A DNA stretch of 64,000 nucleotides from Apoda limacodes (GCA_946406115.1 OX291547.1:8189001-8253000); one strand, 5' to 3'. Counted from the first letter of the stretch, positions 46,301 through 56,469 are shown. Numbers and translations: made by a program. Notes: generated from the letters alone by a model not told the origin.

Positions 46301-46640
46301 TAAGTTTAATATTGGCACCAACACCTTCCTATCAGTTTCTTACATCTCCAATGTTGGTCCGAGGGTGATACCGACATATAATATCACAAATATGCTGGTG
46401 ACATTTTACATTGCATTTTTAAATTCCTTTAATCGGTGAGTCTTGGCGTCAATTTTAGTAAGTAGTCAGTGCAAAGACACTGTAAGATGACGTGTAGGTA
46501 CTCACATTTAGTATGAAGCCCAACTCTTGTACGTAGACCCGCTCCGTTTGCAGCAGCTCAGCGAGCACATGGCCGCGTCGCGCACGCCGCGCCTCTGCGT
46601 CCTCACCGCCAGAGCTCTCCGATCCACCGGACGTCTCCAT
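31279..46640 (-). CDS. Dbs: Dbs/MCF2L-type Rho guanine nucleotide exchange factor (DH-PH-SH3)
   Basis: The protein activates Rho-family GTPases by catalysing GDP release. Eight exons join in phase: 46506-46640, 42571-42756, 41689-41880, 38909-39034, 38633-38830, 37122-37324, 36407-36572, then 32360-32492 and 31279-31376 carrying the SH3 and stop, nine segments in all and 478 residues. The DH domain covers about residues 20-210 (GHVLAELLQTERVYVQEL; LLKPVQRITKYQLLLK), the PH domain about 215-335 (LLMQGSFLV, RRHIFLYEKAMLFCK, TESVKGDPRKFEVW), an acidic linker precedes residue 402, and the SH3 domain covers about 406-462 (LVALSDYTAV, WWYVRLAG, GWAPAAYL). Domain order and wording match human MCF2L/Dbs. 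That protein also has N-terminal Sec14 and spectrin-like parts, which I do not see here. The first exon's methionine follows a good acceptor, so it is probably internal to a longer product. Confidence 0.9.
31716..32343. mobile_element. hAT-type MITE with 8-bp target duplication
   Basis: The element is bounded by 'tagggtttctcga' on the left and, in reverse, 'tagggttctgctcga' on the right, and flanked on both sides by the 8-bp duplication 'gaaaagtg' (31708-31715 and 32344-32351). An 8-bp duplication is the mark of hAT transposition. The 628-bp interior is noncoding, with TCTCGAG-rich subterminal parts. It lies in the last intron of the Rho-GEF gene, 16 bp from the SH3 exon's donor. Confidence 0.85.
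32360..32492 (-). CDS. Dbs: Rho-GEF exon: SH3 domain, first part
   Basis: The acceptor is 'ctggtcggcag' and the donor 'gttggt'. The frame reads CTLVALSDYTAV (SH3 ALYDY motif) and GWWYVRLAG. It is not the longest open frame here but is the only one that gives an SH3 domain and fits both phases. A hAT-type MITE ends 16 bp beyond the donor. Confidence 0.88.
32493..36406. other. Rho-GEF intron before the SH3 exon
   Basis: The intron holds a foldback element at 34137-34536 and a short direct repeat near 33503-33545 ('aagtaagatcc' twice). The rest is AT-rich without coding sense. Confidence 0.6.
34137..34536. mobile_element. Foldback/MITE element of 400 bp
   Basis: Terminal inverted repeats of about 64 bp with one mismatch start 'aacatctagttacaggacta' and include 'ggccgcgtccacactggccg'. 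The interior carries repeated 'gcgcctag' and 'ctaggcg' motifs. No coding capacity. The near-identity of the arms points to a recent insertion. Confidence 0.85.
36407..36572 (-). CDS. Dbs: Rho-GEF exon: acidic linker before SH3
   Basis: The acceptor is 'tttcactcag' and the donor 'gtaggt'. The linker is polar and acidic (STDPSEDEEEETDHH). The frame is fixed by phase with both neighbours. Confidence 0.85.
37122..37324 (-). CDS. Dbs: Rho-GEF exon: PH domain, second part
   Basis: The acceptor is 'aaatttcag' and the donor, chosen by phase, is 'gttagt'. It includes IGLTESVKGDPRKFEVW, and EIKRAWVERIKRVL is the terminal PH helix. Confidence 0.9.
37944..38442. repeat. Minisatellite, five 99-bp units
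   Basis: The 'cgttacgcagagacaag' block recurs at 37951, 38050, 38149, 38248 and 38347, exactly 99 bp apart, and I saw no differences among the units over their length. Because 99 is a multiple of three, one frame stays open for 148 codons. It lies in the Rho-GEF intron between exons 38633 and 37324. Confidence 0.95.
38633..38830 (-). CDS. Dbs: Rho-GEF exon: PH domain, first part
   Basis: The acceptor is 'atatctgcag' and the donor 'gttagcc'. The 66 codons include LLMQGSFLVSTETK and RRRHIFLYEKAMLFCK, strands of the PH barrel. Confidence 0.92.
38909..39034 (-). CDS. Dbs: Rho-GEF exon: end of DH domain
   Basis: The acceptor is 'aattccag' and the donor 'gtcagtg'. The 42 codons include LQQALDCMLVVLKCVNDSM and IAITG, the DH-PH junction of Dbs. 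Confidence 0.92.
39163..39250 (+). repeat. Family A repeat copy in Rho-GEF intron
   Basis: After a T-run of about 18 bases it reads 'taccactaaggtggcaaac' and 'cgcctgatggtaagcggc', then diverges. Confidence 0.75.
39251..41688. other. Rho-GEF intron with several repeats
   Basis: The intron holds a part of a foldback family near 40720-40925 ('gatgcactaaaaaggtaaaa' and its inverted form), a repeat of the 'cttcaaaaaaggaggagg' type in reverse near 41010-41180, and dispersed repeat sequence near 41290-41600. A hAT-like pair of ends may lie near 39325 and 40120, but no target duplication is seen. Confidence 0.55.
41689..41880 (-). CDS. Dbs: Rho-GEF exon: DH core with LLKPVQRI
   Basis: The acceptor is 'aaatttccag' and the donor 'gtatcg'. 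The 64 codons include YCQNIPRSE and the most conserved DH motif LLKPVQRITKYQLLLK. Confidence 0.93.
42262..42565 (+). repeat. Dispersed repeat family C with GACA/GACG microsatellite
   Basis: It starts 'ctagctgttgcccgcggttt', contains 'cttgacgttttcaagtagcc' and 'ccccgggactcaaact', then a (GACA/GACG)n tract at about 42477-42535 and ends 'tttataatattagtatgg'. Related copies are near 44652-44957 and 59650-59880. It ends only a few bases from the donor side of the DH exon at 42571. Confidence 0.75.
42571..42756 (-). CDS. Dbs: Rho-GEF exon: DH domain, second part
   Basis: The acceptor is 'atgttttcag' and the donor 'gtaaatcc'. The 62 codons include GYKEEIEKPE, ADVLFGNLDELF and HQDIFLKDLE, close to Dbs (human KDVLFGNMEEIYHFH). 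Confidence 0.92.
42790..43030 (+). repeat. Family A repeat copy
   Basis: It has 'accatcacggtggcaaa', 'ggcctacggacgcttgcaac' and 'ccacaacctaagcgttcgc', matching the copy near 52680-52940. It lies between the DH exon and the 355-codon frame. Confidence 0.7.
43070..44176 (-). CDS. 355-codon open frame in Rho-GEF intron: alternative first exon or nested gene
   Basis: From ATG 44176 (MKYGKYDLH) an open frame runs 355 codons to a possible donor 'gtcagtataatg' at 43111, or 13 codons further to a stop at 43070. If spliced there it ends in phase 0 and could join the DH exon at 42756. That would omit the first DH helix coded at 46506-46640. The protein is rich in Ser, Thr, Asn and Tyr and has no recognised domain. 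Two related segments, LRDYKRIMKEWNSTI near residue 207 and YEDYDRRLQEWCDTI near 330, form an internal repeat. The frame continues upstream of 44176 to a GTG at 44305, with one more in-frame ATG. A frame this long in AT-rich DNA is unlikely by chance. Confidence 0.55.
   Translation of the reverse strand: MKYGKYDLHKSSANVSIGTSYSWYYRKNKNPSTRNKTRIKRAASDSTLFSDYANQIILFDKNNMKCKKSISDVGKNTRVKYNPRNIKPVYMEPFIGNFYYGKPLPGYEYTEKTEEKIPYLPDSDAITASEDNTAESLTTAPTVVDAPEYVKNPLYGCIEAEVNISTPEYLTETTISKDSQLKSSSCTELRKTMDSSKDSGNVISTILRDYKRIMKEWNSTITNHYSTDGGSNTDSYVRSLHSTLSFRKHGRCLKRDNSKHENTNNTYPFRNCKGYQNSSYQRKSQTLNRDHTYSNWASNLQNIKKKYRFWKVNKTVTSNECECLEAIYEDYDRRLQEWCDTISQCTSLLTSVIRSVSIMLFTYFICLV
44652..44957 (+). repeat. 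Dispersed repeat family C copy
   Basis: The start 'actttgctagcggctccgct' and end 'cattcataatattagtagg' match the borders of the copies near 42262 and 59650. The middle is diverged. Confidence 0.65.
45173..46245. mobile_element. 1.07-kb foldback element with cysteine-rich ORF fragment
   Basis: The inverted arms are about 330 bp each (core 45199-45530 and 45900-46229, with weaker extension outward). They share 'ggtcgtaaaaatcggttttt', 'gtctaccgcaaaaa' and 'tggcctaatgcaaggtcaag' in inverted form. Each arm also contains a small hairpin, 'gttgtagag...ctctacaac'. The 369-bp centre carries the minus-strand frame described separately. The element sits in the Rho-GEF intron between exons 46506 and 42756. 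Confidence 0.85.
45525..45827 (-). pseudogene. CXC-like cysteine-rich protein fragment in foldback element
   Basis: The 100-residue frame contains QIQTRLGKDYEPQEWGW, VPIRTLLPPAPAELLNII and a cysteine-rich end (CNRKNGCGSRCGCRKSGLLC) that resembles Tesmin/TSO1 CXC-type zinc motifs. As I recall, segments of this wording occur in many predicted proteins of insects and other animals linked to mobile DNA. The frame stops inside the inverted arm and lacks any N-terminal part, so it is a captured or remnant fragment. Confidence 0.55.
46506..46640 (-). CDS. Dbs: Rho-GEF exon: start of DH domain
   Basis: It is preceded by 'ttgtttgtcgtag' and followed by 'gtgagtacc'. It codes 45 residues from METSGGSE to GFILN, including the first conserved DH helix with the TER triplet whose glutamate contacts the GTPase in this family. 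Confidence 0.88.
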
Positions 46641-48118
46641 CTACGACAAACAACAATGCAAGCTCAATCACAGTTCAGTCACTCCGATCAACTTCACAGC
46701 TACAATTTTGGACGGTTCTGACAGTACCTAGAAATGCTGCTGTCCTTTGGCTACAGTGTTTTAAAAGGTTCCATGCTATCGAATGTGAGTGCATAGATCC
46801 CTACTGCTGTCTGTATATCGTCAGTCTATCTACATAAAAAGCAGAATATGTAACGACATTGAACATAATTCAGCAGTGGATTAAAACATGCTGATTTGAT
46901 GATGGTAAAAAATAAAATTCATAAAATTAGTAAGTAATGTCATCCATGTAAACCCCCTCCATGGCGCTCCACTTCTCATAGTACCTGAAGCATTTAGCTA
47001 CTATCGGCCACCTTTTTAAGGTAATTGGTCCAAAGAGCTGAAGTTGTTCCGTCCAAGATATACACAATTTTGGACAACATAACTACCTTAACATGACGAA
47101 TTGGTTGTGACTTTTATCTCAAAATTAATGCCGTCGCCCTACTCGCCAAAATTTTACTTATATAGGGAATGCAAAATTTTCATTAGTTCTTCAAGAGATA
47201 CTACAATGACGATGTCGTCGACGAACCTGTAGTGTGCGAGGTTTTGTCATTTACGTTAATGCCACGCCAAGTCCTATGCATTGTTTTAAAGACATCCATT
47301 CAAAGCAAACAAGCCCGCGATCCGCCTGATAATAAGCGGTCACCGCAGCCTACGGACGATTGCAAAACCGAGCTGAAAAATCTAATAACTTCTTTCTTGA
47401 AAAACCCCATACCGTACGTCCTTAGAGAAAAACCTTGACTCATTTTGATGTACCGTTATAGATGACGACATCAGAGACTTTGCAAACTTTTTGAGGACTA
47501 AAAGCTCCACAAACTTTTAGTAGATCGTAATGCGTCATATGTTCCCGTCCCGATGCTTTATTGTTTTTACGATGTAAAAAACGAATGAAATTGGTTACGT
47601 TATATCATTTGATTGCATTTCGATTTTTGATATTCTTTTATAAGTATCTTTTTTTCTACTCGTGACAGTGAAATTTACGAAAAAGTTGTCTTATCTACAA
47701 AAAAAATATAGACATAAATAGAAAGATATTTTTTTTATATTTTGATAGTTACAACTATAGTAAATTACAAATTTCACAATTTTATATATTTCTACAAATT
47801 TATATTGAAAAACAAAAAACTTTATAATGTCCTAAAATTATTTTAGGAATGGGTTTATTTACTGTCGCCTTTCTTTTGACACTTATTTTTGTAAACTCTA
47901 CTGGAATGACATAGGTAAAAGAGACTCACGTTAGTCATTAAAAAGGTTATAATTAAATATATTATCATAATTTTAATAATAAGTACCTAGGTATAAATAA
48001 AGGTAATTTTAAATGTATAATTGTATCTAATTAATAAATTCCGTGGCGTCTCCGTCCGCGTAGTTCTCCCTTTATCTGCTGTGCACACATCTTAGGCCAC
48101 ATAAAAAAACAAACTTAC
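46641..48118. other. Rho-GEF intron, with family A repeat
   Basis: A family A repeat copy is near 47300-47450 ('aacaagcccgcgatccgcc', 'ggtcaccgcagcctacggac'). I see no exon in the rest. Confidence 0.55.
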
Positions 48119-48249
48119 ATGTTTGTGATACTCAGTTAAGTCCTTTACTATTCTATATCCTGTCTTCAATACGACATTGAGCGTATCCATCCCGAAGCAC
48201 TTTTTAGAGTCACAAAAGATACTCTCAAAATAAACACTTTTTCTGTCAC
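48119..48249 (-). CDS. Dbs: Probable upstream Rho-GEF exon
   Basis: A 131-bp open stretch between 'tttattgtag' and 'gtaagtttg' reads DRKSVYFESIFCDSKKCFG and GYRIVKDLTEYHKH. It ends in phase 0, as the next exon requires, and needs one base from an upstream exon. I cannot assign a domain. Confidence 0.6.
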
Positions 48250-49306
48250 CTACAATAAATTATTTTACATTTTTGTAAAAAAAATATGTTTATTATAAGT
48301 TGGCGTGTTGCGCGCGTCTTAAGAAACAAGGAACTGGTGGCCTGTCCGGGTCCGGGACACGGAGGGCGAGGGATACGTTGGGGACGTAAAAAAAGTTGCT
48401 GCCTCCACTTTTGTAAAGTTGAACTAGAGCGGCAGATGCTCTACTTTAGATAAAGTTGCATCTGGTATATATAATGTACCGGATACCATACAAATTGCGG
48501 TTACATTATTTTAATGCTATGGTTAAGAGGCAGTATTACATAACAGTAAAAACAAGTATACCGCCAAAATTAAAAAAAAAACAGTGAAAAGGGCCACTTT
48601 AGTTTTTTTTTCTATGACACAAAAGTTCATTAATCGTTTTTTCACGTTTTTCAGGGTCTGAACCATATCTCGAAGAACACAGACGTTAAATTTTATTATG
48701 CGTATATAACGTCAGTAACTTCGTTTTATCGCTTAGGTATTACTCTAGACAACCCCTTAAAACTCGCGTTGCCTGATATTTATCAAGCTTCATTGCTGGT
48801 TTTGGCTATCTAAACATATTTACATAAGACGTAAACACTTACGTTTATTGGTGAATACAGACACTAATGTAATTAAAATCAAGTTAAAAAATAGATTAAT
48901 AGGTTTCTGTCATTGCCAGATGCGGATATACAAATTATCCACCTTAATATTTTATAGGGTTATGTGCTAGATAGTAATGTCATTAAAGATATAGCATTGG
49001 TAAAATTGTTCATACTAGTTTTTTAAAAAGAAACATTCGATTCCTAAACATTGAGTTATGTTGTTAGTCACCGAGATCACATTTTTTATAATACTACACG
49101 ATATTTGCCAAATAATGAAAGTCTGACAAAAAAACATTCGGTTGGTAGTTTCCCTATAACGACCGATCAAATAAACAGACAAACGGTCAATGTATCTCAG
49201 ACGTTTACTTTGGATTTATAAAGGTTATAAAATCAAAATTGCAATTTTACTATTACATATTCAAATATATGAAAAATGTTAAGTAGAATACTATTTGTTA
49301 ACTCAC

Positions 49307-49379
49307 ACACACCATATTCAGCTGCCCCGGTTTGTTTTATAATGTAAAATAAAGTAGAGCAACTTTCAATGCAGTTGAC
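49307..49379 (-). CDS. Dbs: Possible upstream Rho-GEF exon
   Basis: A 73-bp stretch lies between 'ttactattgcag' and 'gtgagt'. It begins in phase 0 and leaves one base, so it joins 48249 in frame. The translation (VNCIESCSTLFYIIK) has no recognised domain, so the call rests on phase and splice sites. Confidence 0.4.
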
Positions 49380-49727
49380 CTGCAATAGTAATAAAGGGCG
49401 TGCAGCTCCAGGTCTACACAACACAAGGCAACTCGTCGGCTGCTGCTCTCGGTTTTCTTCGATGCGCTTGTGTGTGTAACACATCATCGTTTGCTGTATA
49501 CTAGTGTTTGTAGACCATCACACCTGCTTTGGGTTACTCGCTATCAAGGGAACTACTTCTGTCTTTTTATATTCTAAAGTATTGATCCAGATAAGCTACA
49601 CGTGTCAGTAACCGTCTAGCCATTCTTGAATTATAAACCGACAAAAAAACATAACATATATAATTTTTCTATTTAATAAATACTAAGTATGATTTTTCTT
49701 ATAAATTAACACAAGGCATTGAACTTT

Positions 49728-50302
49728 TTACCCGACTTCAAAAGAGAAGGAGGTTCTCAATTCGTCGGAGACTTTTTTTTATGTATGTTACCCGATTTCT
49801 CGAAGACGCTTGGACCGATTTGAGAATTTTTTTTTTATTTAAAAGGTTATACTTTCCAGGTGGTCCCATATTATTATAGTGAATTTAAAACTAAAACTTT
49901 TGGAGAAAAAAAATTATTAATGTTAAGTTGTAACTGGTGAAACGCCTTTTATGTTGATGATGTATAAAACTTTGTTACGAGTATGGATGTTTGTAGTGTA
50001 CAAGAAAAAAAAGCAATTCGTCACTGAAAAGAAAAAAAATAAAAACTTTTAAACAAAAAAACAACCGGCTTCAAAAAGATGCACTAAAAAGGTAAAAATA
50101 ATTACTAATTTCCAAAAATCTGATCTGAATTACAGTTTTAAGTTGGTGTCTATGTACCTATGTAACAGTATATAACACACTTTACTTGCATGACACCAAT
50201 TTCAAACTGTAATTCAGACCAGGTTTTTGGAAATTAGTAATTATTTTTACCTTTTTAGTGCATCTTTTTGAAGCCGGTTGTTTTTTTTGTTTCAAAGTTT
50301 TT
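49728..50302. repeat. Dispersed repeat family D plus foldback element
   Basis: A 'gacttcaaaagagaaggagg' repeat start at 49735 leads into sequence shared in reverse with 40866-40925 ('gtacaagaaaaaaaagcaat'). From 50040 to 50302 there is a foldback with arms of about 110 bp (50040-50150 and 50192-50302) around a 41-bp loop. The arms include 'gatgcactaaaaaggtaaaa' and 'ctgaattacagttt'. It is noncoding. Confidence 0.8.
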
Positions 50303-51550
50303 ATTGGTCATCAAATTAAATAACCTATATAATAATATATTGGTCAATAGCAAGAAAATGTATAAAATGTTTTTAGTTCAACAATTTCACCTTATTATAT
50401 CTATGCATACGGTTCAGTACTAAGTAATTTTATATTAAACACAAAAGGTTTTTTAAATTGGTTAGATGATTTTCGACTTTTAATAACCCGGTATATGTTT
50501 TTATTTATTTTAACCTACTAACAAACATATGTGTACAAAAGCGGCCTTAATGCAAATTTGGCACTTTCTACCAGCCAACCATAGAGCCAAGCTTATAACT
50601 TATTGGCAATAAATATCAGTTTACAATAACATAATTAATATATCATGACACAAGAAACAATTACTATATAATAAAGAAATGTTGCTTGTTATTAATATTG
50701 TTATATATACATGTATAAAGAAATATATATAAATGATCCATTGTATTTATGTACCTACCTACATACATACAAACATACTCATATAATGGTGTCATTTATA
50801 TTTTTCCCTCATCCGACAAAAACTGACAGATTGTAAAATTATTTGTCAGCTGCGGGCTGCGGCTAAACTCGAGAGCATTTTCGTTGCAATATTTTTTTGT
50901 TGGTTTCCCGGAAACATAACTGGAACGGACTGTTGTTTAGTTTGGGACTGAAAGACATGCTAAAGATAACTTTGAGCACGTGCTAGTTTCACTATTGTCT
51001 ACTTTCTTTTTATACCTGGAAACTAACAAAGTGGACTAAAAGATGGGCAACCATTATGATTTCGTCCTTGCTATTATCAGTATTTGAATATCTACGCGTG
51101 GGAGCCTTTGTATTTTGCAGGATGAATATAGTATTGATCTGACTATAATATGGACGAATGACTATGCTCCTTTTTATCTTTGTTTTCTAGTTACTTTCTT
51201 AATTTATGACAGAAAATGTAGGAACAGTTGACCGTTTGTCTGTTCAATAGATACCTCTATTGAAATAAAAAAGTTGACATCATGTTCGTGTGTGTTACTT
51301 TTGTGTGTATACTAAAAATTGTATGTAGTAGGTATGTATGTATGTATGTATTGTAATGAGCTGTATTGTAAAAGGCGCAATTTTTCATTAAAATATAGTT
51401 ATCATACGTTACATACACACAAAAATCATCGCGGATCGAAATCAATATATTTTATTTTATTAAAAAAATGTCAATGCAGGCATTAAGGCATTATTAAGAT
51501 TAAATATTTTTAATTTTAAAGAATTCCGAAACTATTATAAATAAAACTTT
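50303..51550. other. AT-rich intergenic or intronic stretch
   Basis: Short microsatellites (TACA/TATG types near 50750-50780 and 51335-51352) are visible. No exon or element border is recognised. If the exon at 57 kb belongs to the Rho-GEF gene, this is its intron. Confidence 0.5.
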
Positions 51551-51780
51551 GACTCCCTCACAGCCTAATTGGTGGTGTGGTCAGCTGCTGTGCAGAGGTT
51601 GTGGGTTCGATTCCCGCACTGGACAAACATTTATGTCATACATTTGTATTTTCAAAAAAAAAGTAATGTTAATGTATTTGTATCAGTTGTTTTGGCACCC
51701 ATAGCTTTGCTTACTTTAGGGCCAGACGGCGCTGTGTGTAATGTCCAAAAAATATTTATTTATTTAAAAAAAATATATTA
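51551..51780 (+). repeat. tRNA-derived SINE
   Basis: A pol III A-box-like 'taattggtggtgtgg' near 51567 and a B box 'gggttcgattccc' at about 51602-51614 lie at tRNA-like spacing, followed by 'gcactggacaaac', a tail with 'gacggcgctgtgtgtaatg' and an A/T-rich end. This matches the layout of a lepidopteran tRNA-derived SINE. The fragment at 686-750 (minus) is related. Confidence 0.75.
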
Positions 51781-53500
51781 AATAAAAACACAAATCAATA
51801 AAATATTTGAAAGCGTCATCAGTCATGACAAACAGTAATCATACAAACTCATAAAAATAATCAAGTATCTGTCAATTATTGCTTAAAAAGCTATTATTAC
51901 TTTCGCATGTGAATTATGACGCTTTACAAATATTAAAGCGAAATGTTCCATCGATTTGTGATTTTATTTTTATTTTCCTAATAAGCATGAAAGCTTAAAT
52001 CCTTTTATAGTGCAACAAACTTTTTTAAATCGGTGATTAAAAATCAAAACTACAGTTGCCATGTGGAAATGGCGTGAACTTACGACACTAGCGACCAAAC
52101 ACAAGATCCAGAACCAGATCAGAGGGTCAGAAAGTTGCACCAAATTTTATATGAAATGAAGCCCATTCTAAAGTTCTTAGTATGTGTCTATACTATATGT
52201 TTAGTATGTAAACTGTAAATCACATTAAATCTGTGACCCTAGCACGGAGTGTGCACTTGAGCCCATTGACCATATTGTGGTGTTAATAAGAGCACAGGGG
52301 CGCCCAGCGCAGATAGGACAGAGTCGTCGCCAGTTGTGATTCATGAGGCATGACATGAGACCAGCGCAGCGGCAAGGGCATTACTGCATAAGTACCGATA
52401 AATTATCAATTTAATTAAATTACAGATAGTCAAAGTCAAAACAGTCAAATTACTCAAATGTCAGTCACTTAACACATCTATAGGAGCTACAATTTATCGT
52501 GGAGCTATAGTATGTATCGTGGGTATCGCTTCTGAAATGATACTTTTTAGGACATGTCCAGTCAACCGCTTAAAAAAGATATCTGTTTAATATAAAAAAA
52601 AAATATCAGCGATTAATATGATGTAAATGACGTCATGCTAAGCTTAGTAAAATTTTCATACCGAAATTATCAAAAAAAAAACAAGCTTGCGATCACCGCG
52701 GCCTATGGTCGCTTGCAACACCGGGGGCACTACTCGCGAGTTGTCAACCCTTTAAAATCTAATAACTTTTTTCTTGGCGGGGAGATCTTTCCACAACCTA
52801 AGCGTTCGCGGGAGGAAGTGCCTCTGAAACCGCACAGTACTGTACAAAATCATAGAGAGGTTCCTTACATTAACAAACGCACGGATTATTATTAAATGTA
52901 CAGATGGTCTAACTGATTCGGTCCTGCTGAAGCAGCTGGCTAACAACTCTCTGGTAACCGGGACGAGCTCCCGTTAACTTAACACCCGTTATTGAACCCG
53001 TGCTAAGTTCATGTCGTATAAAGCTGCATTACACGGTACATAATGCACTTTCTACATAAAATCGGCTTTTACAATAAGGATACCAGTTTGTGCAACATAT
53101 TTGTTATACGATAAACGACGATAAACAACTGTGCGTACCGACAGACAGTTTGACTTTTACGACTCTGATGGTGATTGTCCAATATTTTTTATTTTAGAGA
53201 TGCTTAAAAATATCACTATTGAAGACCTGTATAAAGAAATATGCACGAGTACCTACACGTTGGCAGAAGGTCCAGAGCGCAAAAGAATGGCAAAAGATTT
53301 CAAGTAACTATCATGTCCTATAAGTTTAGAACAAAAAGAAGAAACGATATCACCAATTTTTTATAACAACATTTTTGTACCATTTGTACCGACATAAAGG
53401 ACTTTGGCTTGCATTTAGATAGTTCATTTACTTCGATGAAACAAGTGAATTAGTATCCCGAAAAGTTATTGCTTCCCTACGTTGACTTCACAATTTTCTC
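51781..53500. other. Gene-poor stretch with one family A repeat
   Basis: A family A repeat is near 52680-52940 ('gatcaccgcggcctatggtc', 'ccacaacctaagcgttcgcg'). A GC-richer patch near 52230-52390 could be regulatory or an element remnant. I see no supported exon. Confidence 0.5.
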
Positions 53501-54010
53501 TCAGCTAACTCCAAACTTATTCTTGTACAGGCACTTACATTTTATATATGGCTCATTGATTATAATGATGTGTGCTATGCAGACTTAAACTCCGACCTTC
53601 TCAACAAATTAGATGGCCTTGTTAACGAATGCATTAGTACATTTTTAATCTGCGAAAGTATGACCATTTCTTCTTTTCGTCATCGTCTGAATTGGCTCCC
53701 AATTGGCCAACGAAAAAATGTAAGGACTCTTTGTATTCTCTATGCTATTTTATTTAAACAAAACTCTCCGGTATTTAAAATCTAGGTTTCAATAACTTGG
53801 TTCTTTTCTCAATCGCTTACTTCACTCTTTTGACGTGAAATGGAGAAGCATTTCACGCCTCCTCACCGCTCTGGTTTCGTCACCAATTCTTTCACTGTTT
53901 ATGCTATAAGGTTCTGGAACACACTCTAAACTTCAATAAGCGACAAATAAGTGCTCAATCTAAAAGGGTCTTCAAAGAAAAGTTAAAAAAAACTTGAAGT
54001 TATTGTGTTA
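53500..54010 (+). pseudogene. LINE polymerase C-terminal fragment
   Basis: The reading YADLNSDLLNKLDGLVNECI, FRHRLNWLPIGQRKNVRTLC, then after a stop FVTNSFTVYAIRFWNTL, is typical of the C-terminal region of insect LINE polymerases of the CR1/Jockey type. It is broken by stops near 53785 and later. The catalytic reverse transcriptase core is absent. Confidence 0.7.
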
Positions 54011-54584
54011 TGACAGTCAAACAGTTGCAAGAATGAATGAGTTCAATTCTGTTTCTCTACTTCATTAATAGTGTATGTATATTATTGCTCAACTAAGTAG
54101 AGTCTACTTCCTTTTTTCTTTCTAGTAAAGCTATACTTTTTATAATATTTTATAATAATATTTTTTATACTTATACAATGTATATATTTATGTGTGTGTA
54201 TTACCGTGTTTTTAATATATGTGTTCTCAACTTTTATATCTTAGCGTAAGTTCAATAAAAAAAAGGGTTTTCTCTCACTATTGCCACCATAGTAAATATT
54301 TAATGCTTTGACAATAAATTTTGTCAATTTATATAGCGTATATAGTTAGTAGAAAATGCCATATGGAATTAAGCTCACCTAACATCTTTATTTATGCAGA
54401 AAGAATAAATAAAAAATGCTTATCTACTAGGTATAACTAAAATGTATAAAAAAATACAATCAGTGATAGAGCCAATTTTATTATAAAAAAAAACAAAATG
54501 TCTTGTAAGTTTGTTTGCATTAATTTTTTTTCGTGACTGGACGACGATTATATGACAAAGCGTGACGGGTTCCCAATGCAAGAA

Positions 54585-54718
54585 GGTTATTGCAAAAAGT
54601 CTCGCGTATGTCAGTCTAGTGAATTCGGGAGTTACCACAGAGGTAAGACCTACTTGCAGACAGTTTACTCTCGAATTCCCGAGTCTGGAGTGCTCGAGAC
54701 TATTCACAATAAGCTCCC
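54585..54718. repeat. MITE-like element, family E, third copy
   Basis: The ends 'ggttattgcaaaaagtctcg' and, in reverse, 'ggagcttattgtgaatagtc' match the inverted repeat of the copy at 24535. The inside has 'ggtaagacctacttgcag', which reads in reverse as the 'aagtaggtcttacc' motif of the copy at 24128. Confidence 0.68.
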
Positions 54719-55070
54719 TGACCGGCCGAAACTGGCGTTACCGTGTTATTTTTCAGTAAAAGCTCAAGCTGCTTTCGTGGTTTCTAAAAGTGTCACGGAT
54801 GTGGTATAGGTGTTAATTAATATTTTCAACGAAAGAACATAGTTCAAACACATTTTTTCAGTTACTTACCAACTAATTTATTTTGTGGTCTTCGAAAAAT
54901 ATATACTTCCAGTTGTGTTTAGCGATACAAATACAGTGCCAAGGCCTAATCTAACTAACTCTAACTATTTAACATCAAGCAGGATTTATACTTGTTTGCC
55001 ACCTTAGTAGTATAAAAAATCAAATCGAATTCGCGCACTGTGGGTTAAGTATGAACATAAACAAACAAAA

Positions 55071-55136
55071 AGTGTGCCGCTAAGCGGCTACCCATCCAAT
55101 GATTAACCAAGCCCGACGTTGCTTAGCTTTAAATAT
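55071..55136 (-). repeat. 5S rRNA-derived sequence, diverged copy
   Basis: Read on the minus strand it contains 'aagctaagcaacgtcgggc' and 'cattggatgggtagccgc', matching the internal control region of 5S rRNA with several changes, then 'agcggcacac' and a T-run. It shares this non-5S 3' flank with the copy near 58750, so both belong to one dispersed family. Confidence 0.7.
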
Positions 55137-56469
55137 CAATACCGTTTGGCCCTGATATTGGAAATTAAAGATGGGCTCGAGCCAGTCTCACACTTGGCCG
55201 ATTTTTATTATTTCTGTTAAACTTTAGAGCTCACACTATTTTTCACTGCAAGTTAGAAGTTTATGTTATACTGTTTTTACGATAGAGCGAAAAAACCGCA
55301 AACCAAAGATTACTTATACGTCTAGATACCATGTCCGAAGCAAAATCAAACGGAGTGTTGCGAGCCATTTTCCTATCAATGTGTGTGTAAATCAGCTAAT
55401 ACGGCTATCATTTTTACATCCGTGTGCGTTATTTTGGTGCTTCCAACCTTAAAGTGATTACCCCGAATTGGGGAGTTCTTACTTTTATTCGGTACTACAA
55501 TTTATTTTTACTTTCGATGACCCCCTGTGGTGACATTTTGAGATAGAATATAAGCCTTTGATACGAAGGTAGCAACAAGAGTAGAGAGCATAGAGCACAT
55601 TCAATGCGTAAATATTAGAACTACTAAATTTCTTTTGCGAAAGCGATATTGCTGATATTGTTAAAGCAGCCGGCAGGATCGGATCACAATGCTTTTGTTT
55701 AAATGTGTACGATTTATACTGTCAATAACAATTAAAATGAATCTTATACTCGTCAGTTTTCTATGTTACAGTGTCATTTAATTATCACCGGAACTACGGC
55801 GCCTATTCTAAAAAACCCTCTTAAATTTTTAGTTTTTGCTTTTATATTTTTATTATTAGTTAGGAAACCCGCGTAACACATATTCTGAGAAAATTTCAGG
55901 CTTTTGCCTACTTCGAGCTCTTTAAAGGTTAAGACCTTTCAGGTAGATAAACAATCAGGGAGTTTAATTAATAAACTGTAGAGTATTTTAATCTCAATTT
56001 ACAGAAATATAAAGATTATATATAACGTATTATTTAATGTTATGTTTTTTTTTATTTTAACACTGCCGAAGTCCGGGGTAAAGGTTTATGTTCTATAGAT
56101 ACAATGTGTTACAGGGGTCATCAATACATAGATACTGTATCAACCTCGAATAGTGTAATGTGTGTAAGTGGCGTTAGGTGAAAAATATGTATTGTCGTTT
56201 CAGTATTCGCTTTACTAAACTTGAGATGGGAAATGAACGTACCTGTAGACTTGGCAACACAGACAGAAAAACATTTGTTGTTTGTTTTGCGAATAATCAT
56301 TTTGAAAACTTAGTTTGTATCTCAAATATACCAAGCAGATTAGTGTAGTAACTTGTGAAAAGTATTTTTTTAATATCAACCTTTATTTTTGTCAATAGTT
56401 TAGCACGATTTTATTGTACAAATCGACATTTCTATTACTTTACGCGGGAGCACGGTTCGCGTCGACGCA

